Part shown: one piece after another, positions 1-12,399 of the stretch
Numbering within the stretch: position 1 is the first letter of the stretch
Layout of the letters: every line of letters starts with the position of its first letter
Assembly: GCA_958299035.1 (NCBI GenBank)
Contig: CATQJL010000112.1
Location: forward strand, 58,325,823 to 58,389,822
Direction: 5' to 3'
DNA length: 64,000 bases
Source: Cylicocyclus nassatus
Lineage: Eukaryota > Nematoda > Chromadorea > Rhabditida > Strongylidae
The notes under the pieces: generated by a model
What the model saw: the letters and a program-made list of their open reading frames with translations, nothing else
Database searches by the model: none
What the model was told of the DNA's origin: nothing
Translations under genes and position numbers: made by a program

Positions 1-207
1 GCTAAGATAAGCTAAAGATATTATTTCCTATATTCGCTTCATTAACATTTGCTCCGATATAGTCAGGATAATAACAACCGGGGCGAAGCCTCGGATGACT
101 TCTGTTTTTTCCAGGTGAAGGTTGTGTCTCCTCATAGCCCTTAAAGTGAAGGTTACCAGAGTACGTGGCTCTATGTATCGAGGGTATGCTGTGTGTGTCT
201 ATATTGT

Positions 208-323
<116 letters not shown>

Positions 324-511
324 ATATTGTCTATATTGTCTTACAGCAGTGTGCACTGCTGTAAGGCAATATGTTAGACATATAAAGATTTGCTTCCAAA
401 ATGTCTGTCCCTCTGCGTTTTGTCATATGTAGGGCTTGACTTTTGATAGCTGAATTTTGAGGCATTCTGAGCTACAGTAAAGGCATGGCAGGAATTGAAT
501 GCTTACTAATA

Positions 512-2044
512 CAGTGCTGGACATAATTATAGAGACACTTTAGAAATCGTCCTAATTTTCGTTCTTGTCAATGAATCTGTCTGAAACTTTGCTGTGTGGT
601 GCGCATGTAAGCCTACCATAACTCCTCAGAACGGCTTTCAATCTCTTTGGTTTCGAACGGAGAAAAATGGAAAAATTCGAAAAAGCCTGTTTTGCAAGCA
701 GGACATTATTATAAGGACACCTGGCTTTTCTAAGCATTATCGCATATCTTGACTCCCAATTTTTTTGTAGAGTTACATCCTAGAATATGAAACTTTTGCA
801 GCGCTTAGGACCTGTCATACTACTCAAGAAAAGATGATCCTTGCATTTTTCGTTTCCAAAGGCATCAAAAGTCAAACTGCGTCAATTTGAGGAGTTTTCA
901 AGCCCGCGTTTATTTCAAATGACAGTCCTGGAATACACTTAGCCTTTTTGATAGATAAGGTGAAGAGCGCTTTCGTAAACTCCGCGTTGTCGCTGATATC
1001 GACAATCAGACTCCAACCTCACCATAGGGTTGTCGCGCTTTTGCACCACAAAACTCGAGTTTCAAGTTACAGAAAACGCTGCAATGTAGCCGCAACAATA
1101 CACGTACAACAATAAACTTGTGTGCCTAGTCAGGAAAAAATTTCGGGGTTGCACATTCTGGTTCAGACGCAGTTGTCATCCGCTGAGAGTTGAGTCGAGC
1201 ACCCTGCACAATCATATCCAACTAAATCAAGAAATCGAACAGGAGACCGCTTGAAACTTTAAGATATTGCTAATCTCAGCTACCGCGCAAAATGCGACAT
1301 GAAACAGAGAGTAGAATAGTGAGATTTGTGATTATGTTGAATCTACTGCTCGCACAGAATTGTCGTTGAAAGTATTTCAGATCTAAATGGCAAGTGCAGC
1401 ACTAGAAAAAATCTAAAGGTTGTTGCAGAAGATGCATCTCCATGTAGACAATGTAATAAATGGAGTCCATCACTTCACGAACGTTGGAAAGTGAGTTTTG
1501 TGGTGTAAAAGCGTGACAATCTTATGATGGGGTTGGAGTCTGATTGTCAATATCAGCGATTACGCGGAGTTTCGAAAGCGCTCTTCACCTTATCGATCAA
1601 AAAGGCTAAGTGTAGTCCAGGACTGTCATTTGAAATGAACGCGGGCTTACTCCTCAAACCAGCTGTTTGTTGACGCATTTTAACTTTTGTTGCCTTTGGA
1701 AACGAGCAATGCAAAGATCATCTTTCCTTGAATAGCATGACATGTCCTAGGTGCTGCAAAAGTTTCATATTCTGGGATGTAACTCTACAAAAAAATTTGG
1801 GAGTCAAGGAATGCGATAATGTTTAAAAAGGCCAGGTGTCCTTATAATTATGTCCAGCTTGCAAAACAGGCTCTTTCGAATTTTTCTATTTTTCTCTATT
1901 CGAAATCAACGGGATTGGAAGCCGTTCTGAGCAGTTATGGTAAGCTTACATGCGCACCATACCGCAAAGTTTCAGACAGATTCACTGACAAGAACGAAAA
2001 TTACGACGATTTCTAGAGTGTCTCTATAATTATGTCCAGCACTG
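512..2044. mobile_element. Tc1-like fold-back element, non-autonomous
   Basis: The ends begin CAGTGCTGGACATAATTATA, read inward from 512 and from 2044 on the other strand, and are flanked by TA at 510-511 and 2045-2046. CAGT ends and a TA target are hallmarks of the Tc1 family. The arms are about 550 bp (512-1060 and 1490-2044) and closely matching. Each arm carries a second, internal copy of the terminal motif (696-722 and 1832-1861), an IR/DR layout like that of Tc3 or Sleeping Beauty-type elements. The 430-bp centre holds no transposase frame, so mobilisation would need a transposase from elsewhere. The 60-65-codon frames in the arms mirror each other and are not genes. Confidence 0.9.
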
Positions 2045-2046
2045 TA

Positions 2047-3200
2047 TGTGTGCAATCTTAGTGAGTTATTCCAGTGTTTGAAAAAATCCTGTCACAATGC
2101 AAACATTCAGTTAGTATCTGTCAAACTTCTGTAGCCAGCAGCTTTTTGCCCACGACAGTGATTTCGATTTCGTGCTACACAGCTAAACCTTGTAATATAT
2201 CTGCTTCATATCAACAATCTATTTTGAACATGTTTGAGAAAGAGAGAAAAAGAACTGCTAAGAGTTTATGATTGTCGTTTGGATTTGAATCGTTTCATAA
2301 TTCCGTCGCGTCATATTTCGAACCAGAATTCTGTGGCTTTTCCTCTTACAAGGGAAGATACTTGGTCAAAGTGAAGTCTCCAAATGAAATGTGTATGCTA
2401 TACAGAGCACGAAAAGCTGATTTCAAATCTGCTTTCATTTTCTGCAATTCGCTTCTGTGAAGATTACGACAATTTTTGACGCAAAAATTCAAGGGTTTCG
2501 AGGTAAAAACAAGTGTTGAGGTCCTTCCAGCGCTTGAAGGGAGCAATGCTAGGCAACCTTCTTAAATTAAAGGTCACATTATTGCACAAAGCGTCCTGGC
2601 AGTAACAGCGCCCCATTTGAGCTCGCAGCCTACAGTCCTGAATAATTTTGCTGTAGCTGCGCGTTAAAGTTTTTGCTTCAAAAAATTCCCATAAATCCCT
2701 TCTCAGAAGAGCTTTGCAGTTGAAAACAGGTTTGGAATCAGCGTTCCATGCTCTATAAAATAGTATACAATCTTACGGAAGCGCTACTTCGACCAAGTGT
2801 CCTTTCCTTGTTAAATGTATGTGCGCATTGCTTTTCATTTTATACATACACAACGATTGATGGCCACTTTGGCGACATGTCATCTTAATAGGTAATGATG
2901 GGAGCTTGACGTCGTGAGAGATTCTCATTCGTAGAATCACGGAAATGTTGAAAACTGTGAAGTGTTAATTATTGTTGCAAGACATTCCGCCCCATTTGCA
3001 TCAACCCATAACCCGAGTGGAAATTGTATTCGCGTACTCATTGGTTCGCTACTTCTTAGTGTTACTAATGATCAAAAATTAAAATTACATCTAGAACCTG
3101 AAACTTTTTCATGTGTCAGCTCTGCGCATCGCTCCAAAGGAAATCTGACTTTTGAACAATAAGTTTTCAATGTTTCAAGCCTGCAGAATCATTGCAGTTT
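2047..3200. other. Intergenic stretch, nothing recognised
   Basis: Only short frames of at most 66 codons occur, with no splice-consistent coding potential or family motif. I saw no terminal inverted repeats here. Confidence 0.6.
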
Positions 3201-4450
3201 ATTTGATCGCATGCCAGAACTTGCTTGTTTTTGCCTTCATTAGCAATAATTAGCTCGATGATGGTTCGAATGCAGATAAGCCCTTCTCGGCAATAGGATT
3301 AAGCCACGGCCATTTTTTTTGATTCAAAACGATAAACTACACGCAAATTCGTTTTCGCTTCAGCGCAGAGTTGCATCTCCGTACCTGTCTTCAGCGCCGT
3401 CTATTCCAACAAACAATAGGAAACGTTGTTTTTACAGAAAGGGTCCAAAAGATCCATTCAAAAGTGTTCAGTAGCTCAGGAAGAGGCTGGCCAATTTTCA
3501 CTAGCTTAAGGAAGCTTTCTGCACTCTTGTACACCTTTGGATTGATCACACAGTGAGATTGAATTTATCTTGACGCTTCTCTAGCTGTCTAGTAACTGAT
3601 CACTGTTGTAAAAACAATGCTACCACGAACGCACTTCAAATCAAAAAAGACTTGTTATAACTGCGAACAACCACAATTACATAAAATTCTGACCAGTTTG
3701 GCGCCATCGATGTTTGCATTGAGGTTGGTCCAAATATGTAGCAAAAAAGTGCAATATTTCTAGAAAGCAAAATCGCTAGAATCACGAGAGTCAGAGTGTT
3801 GTGAAGTTTGGCAGGGTGAGCTGCCAGTACTAAAGTAATCGTATTGATACACCTGAGTGTCCCAAAATCAGCTCAGTATGTAGATAAGAACCTAATAGCT
3901 GAGAAGGCAAAAGAATTTCTTTTCTGCACCACGGTAAATCAATAGCTTGAAAGTTTCAAACCCACAAAGAAGAACGCTACTTCGTTATGATCTGCGTTCT
4001 CTCGCGTTCATTTCGGCCGAACATAGTTGGTTTTGCTTGATTAGAAAAGCTTCCCTTCGCTTGTTTACTCCCGTTTTCGAGACACATGGAGCTGCGAGAG
4101 AAAATCTATAGTAGATTTATTCTCTCGACTTTATTCTTTGAAATTCCTGCCTCTTCAAAGCAAACATTAGCATTTGGCATCTCATAGGCATAGGAATCAG
4201 CTGATTTTTTACTAGCTTTTTGTCAAAAACGAAAGCCGTCGTATATGTCTTACGCCTCTGTGACTTTTGGATAACACACTGTATACTAATCTGCAGAGAC
4301 GACATTTCGCATAGCTATGTTTATACAAATAAGTAGATTGAAGTATGAATATTTCATAAGTCGCCTTATAGAGCATGCACAAATCAGCTGGGTTTCCTAG
4401 AATGAGAATGCAGTGTGTGTAACAATTGGCGACATTTACTGCTTACTTTG
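3200..4450. repeat. Array copy 1: modules A and C (partial)
   Basis: Module A is recognised by a segment reading roughly GCAGATAAGCCCTTCTCGGC at 3270-3290, then a TTTGGCGCCATCGATGTTTG end at about 3700. Module C follows at 3970-4440 with a stretch about CGTTCATTTCGGCCGAA and an ATGCACAAATCAGCTG landmark. The same A-then-C order recurs at 5.3/8.0, 12.8/15.0 and 17.9/19.8 kb. No intact coding frame was found. Confidence 0.7.
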
Positions 4451-7400
4451 AATTTTTCGAATCGTACTAGTTGTTTCTGCTCTTTCTTTCTGCTTACGGA
4501 ACCTTCGCATCCAAAAGGAAAACTGCTTTCGCATCCGACTGACCTCAGTACGCGCGGTTAGCCTCAATCACCCTTTTTCATTTAATGAGCATGTGCATGT
4601 GCTCATTGCCGTACCATCTAACTAGGAGGTAAGTTCATTTCAGGGTTCAACGAGAAGTCCGATGGTTTGCGCTCATTTTCCTGATCATCCCTTCCCGATT
4701 AGCCCATGTAATACTGCTCGTATAAAGGTAGCAAAGGTCAATGGACAATTTATAGCAAAAGTTCCATGTTTTTTGATGAAAAAAATTCTGGTAGCGAGCA
4801 GGTCTGGTCCTGAAAATATCGTTTGCTTTGTTTATCAAATTCCGCATTGATATTGCGCAAAATTAACTGTTTACTTTCAACAATTTTTGCGACGTAGTAG
4901 AAATGTGAATGAAGCTCGTTTAGAGTAAGGACAAGAATCCCTTCGAGCTAATCTCTATTCTACGCTGGAATTATTGATTCTTTCTTAATCAGATATGTGT
5001 GCATCAACTTTTGTGGCATATAGGAGATTCTAGAAGAGTTGTATTCAATAAATAATGTGACCGTCAATCTTGTGAGAACTTTCCATTTGTGGCTTCCAGC
5101 AACTAGAAGATCAAAATTCTTAAAAAGTATAGAAAATTTATGATGACAGGATTCATAGAGTCAATTCCACTCTTCAAAAAGTTTTGCTCGTCTGGTAAAT
5201 TTTGTAGATGTATTTCTTGTTTCGAAGCGTTTTATGCATTTTGCATTTGCATGCTGAAGTCCTGTAGTTTTTTGGACTTCATTAGCAAGGCATTATTAGC
5301 TCTCCGTTACTTCGTAGGCAGCTAAGCCCCTCTCGGCAACACGATTAAGCCGCGGCCAATTTCACATCCATTCCAAAATGTTTCACTACACGAAAATTCG
5401 TTTACAAGTGCAGTATTGCGTCTCCACACTTATTTATCTTCAGCTATGCTAATATTGTTACAAATGGGGGAGGAAGATGAGAAGGGAATAAGCGCTATTG
5501 ATGCATTTTGTGCTTATGCACATCTGCATATCGCCAGTTCTCTACCTCTTTCATTCTTTGTTGTCAGGAATGCAACCTAATTCGTGACAGAATCCTTGAT
5601 TTGTCCCATAAGATAACAGATTTGGTCCATAAATACGATTTCTTACTTTGACGATTCATGGACACGACAAAAAATTGTTTATGGGTCTGATAGCCATAAT
5701 TATAAAAAAACGTATTCGTTTGGCGCCATCAATGTTTGCATGAAAATTTGTTTGATTGTGCAGCAAAAAAAGCCTGAAATTGCCGTTCTTTGGAGAATTG
5801 CAATAGGATTTCCAGAAAGCTATGTGATAGAGCGCAAACAATAAAATTTGCTAAAGTCTGAGGAGTAAATACCATGATAACTGTGGTCTCTGCTGCCACA
5901 GTGCTACTTCTGATTTCCTAGCACTCTCTTAAAGAAAACTGGAGCGTCTGTATGTCATTTGCGAATCACTGCTTCATCTCAAGTTGTTATTCCTCCTTTT
6001 TCAATTTTTTCCACTGAAAGGTATGAAATCAACTTGTATAACGAAAACGTGAATCTGATAAAATGTTTACACTTCCACTTGGTCCTCATCAACTTTAATG
6101 ACTCTGAGGTCAAGACCCATAGTGATTACCTGCCTTCTTCTTCTAGTCTCCATTTTCGCAAATGATTCTCATGAGTGTGAAAAGAGGTACTTCAAGTGAA
6201 AATAAACATGAACAATTGAAGGCGCTTATTTGGTTTGCATTGCATCTTCTTGAGACGACTATTCCCCTTGATATCCATACAAATGAGATTATGACCTGCA
6301 TTACTAGTGGAAACTGGTGAAGCTTCAGTACTTTGGATATTAAGAAACAGGGAAGCATACTTAGTGAAAAATTAGAGACGCACCGAATTTGTGAGGCTAT
6401 AAGATTTAGAAACTGCGTGGAATTCTTATTTTTTAACATCACCACAAATTCTTTGTGTTTTGAAATTTTCTGCCCAATAGCTACAGAAAGGGGTGGTACT
6501 GCACGAGCATTTGCAGCAAACCACGCACCTATAGACACTACAACTTACTTAGTGTTAGCTGTCCGCCGAGGAAGGCGATTGTCGCCATATTGTCCTCTAC
6601 CCAAAAATAGTCATTTTTCTATTGTTTCTATAAGAAGATCCTCTCGGGTACGGGCTGCTGCTCGCTACGCTGCGCTGCTAACATATGGCTCCTAATCGGT
6701 ATGGAAACGGAAGGTGAGCATCTCACCGTCCATGCTCCCATTTCCTATACCGCTCTCACAGCTCCAACGCATAGACATCGATTTCGTCTTCATCCTTATA
6801 AATTAATTACATTATGCTTGTTCAGGTTTCGCAATGAACTATAGAATTTGGTCCTTATATGAGGATTTTTACCTTGTATGTATCTCTTTCCTGAATATCC
6901 AAAATACAACTGCTTGCAATTGTTATGCCTTCGTTTTATCCGCTATTTACAGTTCAAAATCCAAAGTGCTCGAGATGACATTCATGGTTCACAAAAGTCA
7001 ATTGTGAAACGCACAAAGAGGCTTAATATTTTTGGAGAAATTCTTTGGAAACTGCATACCGCTTTGGGCTTTTTACGTCCGCCATTTATGCAAATGCTTT
7101 GTAATTCCAATAATCTACTAAAAATACTGGAAATAGTACCCATTCGCTCATTTTCGCCCATTTTATCTTTTCGCGTTGTTTTTAATGCACCTATGAGCTC
7201 AGTAGACTTGCAAAAGAGACTTAAAGTCTTTTTTCGGGCAGAAATACCCACCATCTTTGCAAATTATGCAATTGAAATCGTGAAATGTTACTGTTTCTCA
7301 AAAACTTGCACAATCACACAATCAATGATATTGCATATAGAACACTGTTTGATAATTCAGAAAGTTAGTTGAGGTATGTAAAACAATTGGATTTTGTTGC

Positions 7401-7526
7401 CTTTGAGAACATTCTAAAAATCTAGTTCAACTAGCTCTACTCTCGAGGAACTCTATGTAAAGTCAAAATGCGATCGGTTAAATCGGTGATATAGCATTTA
7501 AAGAAATTAAATCTCCTAGCTTCGGG

Positions 7527-7802
7527 GGCGATCTTTTTGATTCCGGTTTTAAGTCATTCGTTTGCACTTGATCGGTAGTGATGTCAGAATGGCTAACGGA
7601 TTCGAGAAAATTGCTCTGGGAGCTGAAAGCGTGAGTTCACAGTGGGGAAGACCCCGCCCACTTACTGATTTCCCTCCAATGTTAGAGCCCTTTTTCGTCG
7701 TTTTCGCGCTTTCCGATAAGGATTTTCGGATTCAGCATAGCGAATAGGCCCGGGTAAGCACAAAATCTCAAAATCGAGTTTTTGCCCGGACACTGCCTTT
7801 AA
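7527..7802. mobile_element. CAGTG-type MITE, one-sided copy (family Z)
   Basis: It matches the right half of the palindromic element at 61769-62230. Shared landmarks are AAGACCCCGCCCACTT, GGATTTTCGGATTCAGC, AATAGGCCCGGGT, and an end reading TTTGCCCGGACACTGCCTTT. The left arm is missing or unrecognisable. Confidence 0.75.
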
Positions 7803-8686
7803 GCTGAGATTATAAATTGATCAAAATTCTCAGAACCTTTCCTCGCATGCACACTCATACTGTGCGCTTGAACAAAAAACCTTGGAGCTTATATATAGGC
7901 CTTTAAATAAAGCAAAAAGAATAGAAAAGTGCATATATTTTCCCTCGAAATATTACTTTGATATGAACATCGAAAAGCTCGAGTGCGTAATTATAATACA
8001 AATTCTTATGTTGTCCTCTGTATACTGAAAGAGATGTCCGCGTAGCTACACACATGTGTAAATTGAAGTATGAATATTTCATTGCATCGCCTCATATATT
8101 ATGCTCAAATCAGCTGACAGTGAGCTTCGTGGACGTAGTATAACAACTGTCAGCATCCTCCAATTCTTTCTTATGACTTTATCTGATTAAGTCTTTCAAA
8201 ACTACATCCTCTCCCTGAACATCAAAAAACCTTATCAGGCATATCACTGAAATTCTTGATTCGTTCAATCAACGCAGTTATGGAATCAAGAGCATTTGAT
8301 TTCTCAAGTTTATAATATTTTGTTTCAAAAAAAATGAAATCAACCAATCTTGACGATTCCTGTAGTAAACTCATACATCATAGTTTTTCACGGAGACTTG
8401 CAAACAGCAAAAACTTTTCACAGTTGCAAAGATAGGTCATAAAACCTATATGTGAACAATTCCGGATTTTTCTGCAATGTTTCAGATTTTTGGTGACCAA
8501 ACTAAAAATGATCAAAGCTCACATGATCTCCCTTTTCCATTTCTACCTCAGCAATCAATGTGAGAAGCTTAGAGAGACAGAATCTGAAAGCGAAAGACCT
8601 AATCTTTCTAAGAAAATCCATTGAGGTACCGCAGTATTACGAATTTTTGAAAATGAAACGACATAACTTTCGGACCAAACATAATC

Positions 8687-8932
8687 AAGGCTTGGCATGA
8701 TGTGGCTAGTTGAAAATGCAGAAAAAAAACGAAGTTCCCCTTGACTTACGAATTTTAACGAAGTCCCTTTGACTCTAGACCATATTCCTCGAAAAAAAAT
8801 CTCCAAAAAACGAAACGAAGAAAAGAACCTCGAAAATTCTGTGTCTTTTCGGCCACAAAAACGAAACTTCCTTTGCTTGCTGTCTTAAAAACAATATCCA
8901 GCTTGCTTATAAGCCACCTGTACAGACCCCTG
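8687..8932. mobile_element. Small inverted-repeat element, family X, inside module D
   Basis: The ends read about AAGGCTTGGCATGATGTGGC and, inverted, GCCACCTGTACAGACCCCTG. Sister copies lie at 11455-11692, 21113-21367, 27903-28128 and 36963-37848. There is no transposase frame. It resembles a MITE by structure only. Confidence 0.65.
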
Positions 8933-9099
8933 ACCATGATAGTTGTGAATCTTCTCCTTGCCTCTTGTTTTTTTTACTTTCGAACCTAAAAAACCTCAAG
9001 TCCTTCTGCCCATGCTCTTACTATATGGGCGGAGCTGCACCATTACGACATATACTTATCCAAGCAACCGCCCATAAGCTTTTGGATGGGATCTCCATA

Positions 9100-9525
9100 A
9101 ATCCATCTCAAGCTTGCTTTTTTCCTTATTCTATTTTGAGTATGATGTGAAAGCACCTATTGAGGAATACTATGAGCTATCAAACCCTGGAGAAGCTTTA
9201 AAAGTGCAAGTCAATAACTTTTCATGACACATATGGCGTGTGTGTAGAATCTGCTAAAGATAATCTTCCTGAAGTATCTCGGCTCTTTTCTTTTCGTCAC
9301 TCGTACGGATACCCAGAAGTGTACTGTGTCACTGGCAGTATGATTACTCTATGATTAATTGGCAAGTACCGTTGCAAAATGTGCTTGAATAATACGTTCC
9401 AGAAGACATGGTTCTGCTCGAGTTTTGGACATTGGTGGACCTTCGATGATATGGTATGGTGAAGATAAACCATGCTTTTTATTGGTGGCATCTTTTCAAT
9501 GGTTCTTGCGGTTTTGCAGAATACT
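9100..9525 (+). pseudogene. Decayed coding-like block of module D, copy 1
   Basis: One frame reads IEEYYELSNPGEALKVQVNN. After a shift at a short T-run comes a frame containing YGVCVESAKDNLPEVS and then SYGYPEVYCVTG. About 45 codons further on there is a cysteine- and aromatic-rich segment (KYRCKMCLNNTFQKTWFC, then GHWWTFDDM). Two sister copies (16400-16575 and 21585-22009) keep the same amino-acid pattern, with silent third-position changes among the differences. That argues for an ancestral protein exon. I do not recognise the family, and frameshifts and stops make the copy non-functional. Confidence 0.5.
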
Positions 9526-9546
9526 CACTGTCTCCTTTATTGTGAA

Positions 9547-9584
9547 CCAGTGCGTCACCTCTGCTTCGCAGAGGCTCGCACTGG
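9547..9584. repeat. Compound hairpin
   Basis: CCAGTGCG pairs with CGCACTGG, and inside it CCTCTGC pairs with GCAGAGG around a TTC loop. This gives 15 paired bases with a small internal bulge (TCA opposite CT). It lies just 3' of the module D coding-like block. No T-tract follows, so it is not a terminator. Confidence 0.8.
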
Positions 9585-10180
9585 CTCTACTATCTATGTG
9601 CCTTACTCATTCTCGTAAAATCGTGGCAATGGAACTTACCGCACTATGCCGACTATCACGAATTAAATGTAAACAGCTACTCATTCAGAAAGTTTTTTCA
9701 CGTGAGATCGGTGATTTCGCGTGGATGAAACTTTTCGTAGGAAGACAAACGCAAATTTGAATAGGTTTTTGAAGTTGTCATGGCTTGGTAGTCCCCTTAA
9801 AGGCAGTAGTAACCGTGAGCTACATCTCCGTGCGAAAATCTTTTGAAACGCTTAGCTAGAACCTTAGCAAATTAACCATTTACGCAACCAACTCTTTCTG
9901 GCGCCGTTTTCGTTATGTAGCAAACTTTTGACCACTTTTTGGGCTAAAGTCCATCGCTTGCACATTTGCTTACCAAACACATCCAGGACTTTGCAAAAAG
10001 TGGTGATATGGACCCAATTTTGCGGGACAGAAGCCAGGTGGATCCGTTTGGCGCGCAATTTCTGAGGGACCCATTCAACGAATCTATTCGTGCTTTTGCA
10101 CGTTGAACTTTCATGAAGGTAGCATGCGCTATGCAAAATTTGGGCTTAAAACGCTGGCTGGAACACGCTCTACGAATTTC

Positions 10181-10332
10181 GTAACAGACGGACACACACA
10201 CACACACACAAAAACACGTAAACAACCCTTAGCCCGTTATTATAAGGTCTTGATTCGTAACAGACGGACACACACACACACACACAAAAACACGTAAACA
10301 ACCCTTAGCCCGTTATTATAAGGTCTTGATTT
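10181..10332. repeat. Two tandem copies of a 76-bp unit with an internal (CA)n
   Basis: Units start with GTAACAGACGG at 10181 and 10257 and are almost identical through TTATTATAAGGTCTTGATT. Each contains a CA run. The near-identity suggests a recent slippage or unequal-exchange duplication. Confidence 0.93.
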
Positions 10333-11454
10333 TGTGTGTTTTCTGCGGTTAGAGTAAGAAACGTTTTGAATTGTAGAAACTCAGGAACTCAAGGAAGGTT
10401 TTGCAAGGAGGCAATTTTTTTTTTGAGGTTGTTTCTGCTACCTTATCCCGCTTGACAATCAACAATCGAACAGAATCAATGACTACTACTTTCAATGCCC
10501 TCAATACGAACGGTGCGCACCCTTTTTCATTTCTCTAATGAGCGGTGTGCATGTGCATATGGCCGTACTGCGTAATTATGAGGTATGATCATGTCAAGGT
10601 TTCATGAGGCTTGACAGTTTGCATTCCTTTTGGTCATTAGCGCCTCAAAACTCTGCTGTGTACTTTATACTAGCCTTATAAAGAACACTCTTTCTGGAGG
10701 TAGGGAAAAGCCCGGTGTAGGCAATAAAAATAAGAAGCCAGGAGATTGCGCGAGCTTAGCCAAGTGGAAAACATCACCGGATCTTAATCCTTCTGTGCAG
10801 TAATGCATGAGCGTGCTCTAAAATTGTCTGTAATTGTTTTCATTTCGAAAATGGGACCATGTCATCTCAGCAGATTACTGGGTGACTATATTCGTTGGTA
10901 TAAAAAGTTTCTGCGGCCTTCGTTTTAGACTTGAACCATGCAACTTCTGAAATCTTCATGGACAGGCCTCAGTCAAAATGATTCTATAGCGGAATGTTCG
11001 ACTTTCTATGAATCTCGGCATGATGAATAAATCTGAAGAAGGCGAATTATTGCAACGTTAGCCTAAATAAAAACTTACCAATCTCGGTCGTGATTCTATA
11101 GCAATGTAGTACACCTCCTCGAGTACATGATTCAATATGACTTTGGCACCGTAACTCCAGCTGAGGCAATAAGGTTTTATGATTTACATGAAGCTTTCGA
11201 TGAACTAAGTCTTCGTCTCGTTTTCTTCTGTTCTGTTCCAGCTCCAGAATCTGACACTTCTGAACAATGAAAAAATTGGAATCCGGTCACTTTCCACGAA
11301 AGTATTCATGACAACATGTTTTTGCTGTATTGAACAGTGTATCTTTGTATGTCTGCTACTCATGAAAACATCTTCCTTCTCTCTCAATTTAATAACTTTT
11401 ATGTCATTTTTGAAAATTGCTTGCCATGTTTACCAAGTAAACATCTTCCAGGGA

Positions 11455-11692
11455 ATGAGGAGACTTTCCGAAAGTGCGAAAAACGAAGCCCTCAGTGACT
11501 TTTCCAAAACTTTGCGGAGTCCCCTTTGACTTTAGACCCTAAACCATTAAAGTAGAAAGAACTTTCAAAAAGCCTTCGTTGATTGAAGCAAAGTAAGCTA
11601 TGTTGTGTTTTTCCTGCCGCAAAAACGATATCACTTCTGATTTTTTCCCACAAACGATACCTAGCTTGCTTATAAGCCACCGCCCTGACATC
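11455..11692. mobile_element. Family X inverted-repeat element, diverged
   Basis: It retains AGTCCCCTTTGACTTTAGAC and the end CTTGCTTATAAGCCACC, both shared with the copies at 8.7 and 21.2 kb. The left end is poorly preserved. Confidence 0.6.
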
Positions 11693-12399
11693 AGTCGGAT
11701 TTTCTCTTTTTGGTATTGTTCTTCTTCCGTAGCTTTGTTATCTCATTGAAAGACTTCCACTTTCAGAAATGAAGTAATTACGCACATTGCGTCGAGTACA
11801 CTTGTGTCCCTTCACCCACGACGCTTAAAGCTCACTAATGGTTAGCACTTGAGAGGAACTGACTGCTGCGTCCTGTCCATTCACGCTTACCCTAACACCA
11901 TAGACCCATAATTTCTTTGCAGATCAGCAAAGCCTCCAGCACCCTAACTGCTGTAAAGAAGCTCCTCAAGCAACTAACCGGAGCTATCACAGGACTTTCG
12001 CATCATTTTGAGGAAACCCTGCAGTGAAGTGCTGCGGAAGTGCTGCAAATATGGGGAATTTAACAGCACTTTGTTTGGGGTTCCACAGCACTTGCGATTT
12101 TCGCTTTTGATTTCTGATCCATTTCTTCTAAATCAAACTTCACTTCGCTTTGCTTCAAAAAACCTACTTTTGATTTATCTCTGTTCGCCTAATCTCGTTT
12201 ATCTCTAGTGTCAATGATTCCGATGGTTCTGGAATAGTTACAGCATACCTCCCGCTGTCCTTTTGTTTGATTTGGACGTTGAATTGTTACTTACGCATTT
12301 ATAAAGCATCAGTTCTTTCCATGCACTTGGTGCGGTGATATAAGCGATCTTGAAAAGTTATTGATGTAGTATAAATGTGACCGGAGCCTGTACATTTCC

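Larger units (their letters stand above)
4500..9525. repeat. Array copy 2: modules A-B-C-D
   Basis: This is the most complete copy of a degenerate unit. A is at about 4500-5900, B at 6560-7420, a CAGTG-type MITE lies at 7527-7802, C is at 7840-8340 and D at 8390-9525. B contains a conserved pseudo-splice-donor context, GGAAACGGAAG followed by GTGAGC; the matching B copy at 18.6 kb has GTAAGC. D contains the decayed coding-like block described separately. The 120-160-codon frames in A and B (6143-6538, 6333-6695, 6878-7372) are not preserved in the sister copies and are treated as chance. Confidence 0.7.

Noticed and set aside
6143..6695. 131- and 120-codon frames on opposite strands
   Set aside because: They overlap antisense, lie in modules A/B and are not kept in sister copies.
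6878..7372. 164-codon + frame
   Set aside because: The paralogous module B at 18.8-19.3 kb has frameshifts and stops throughout; no domain seen.
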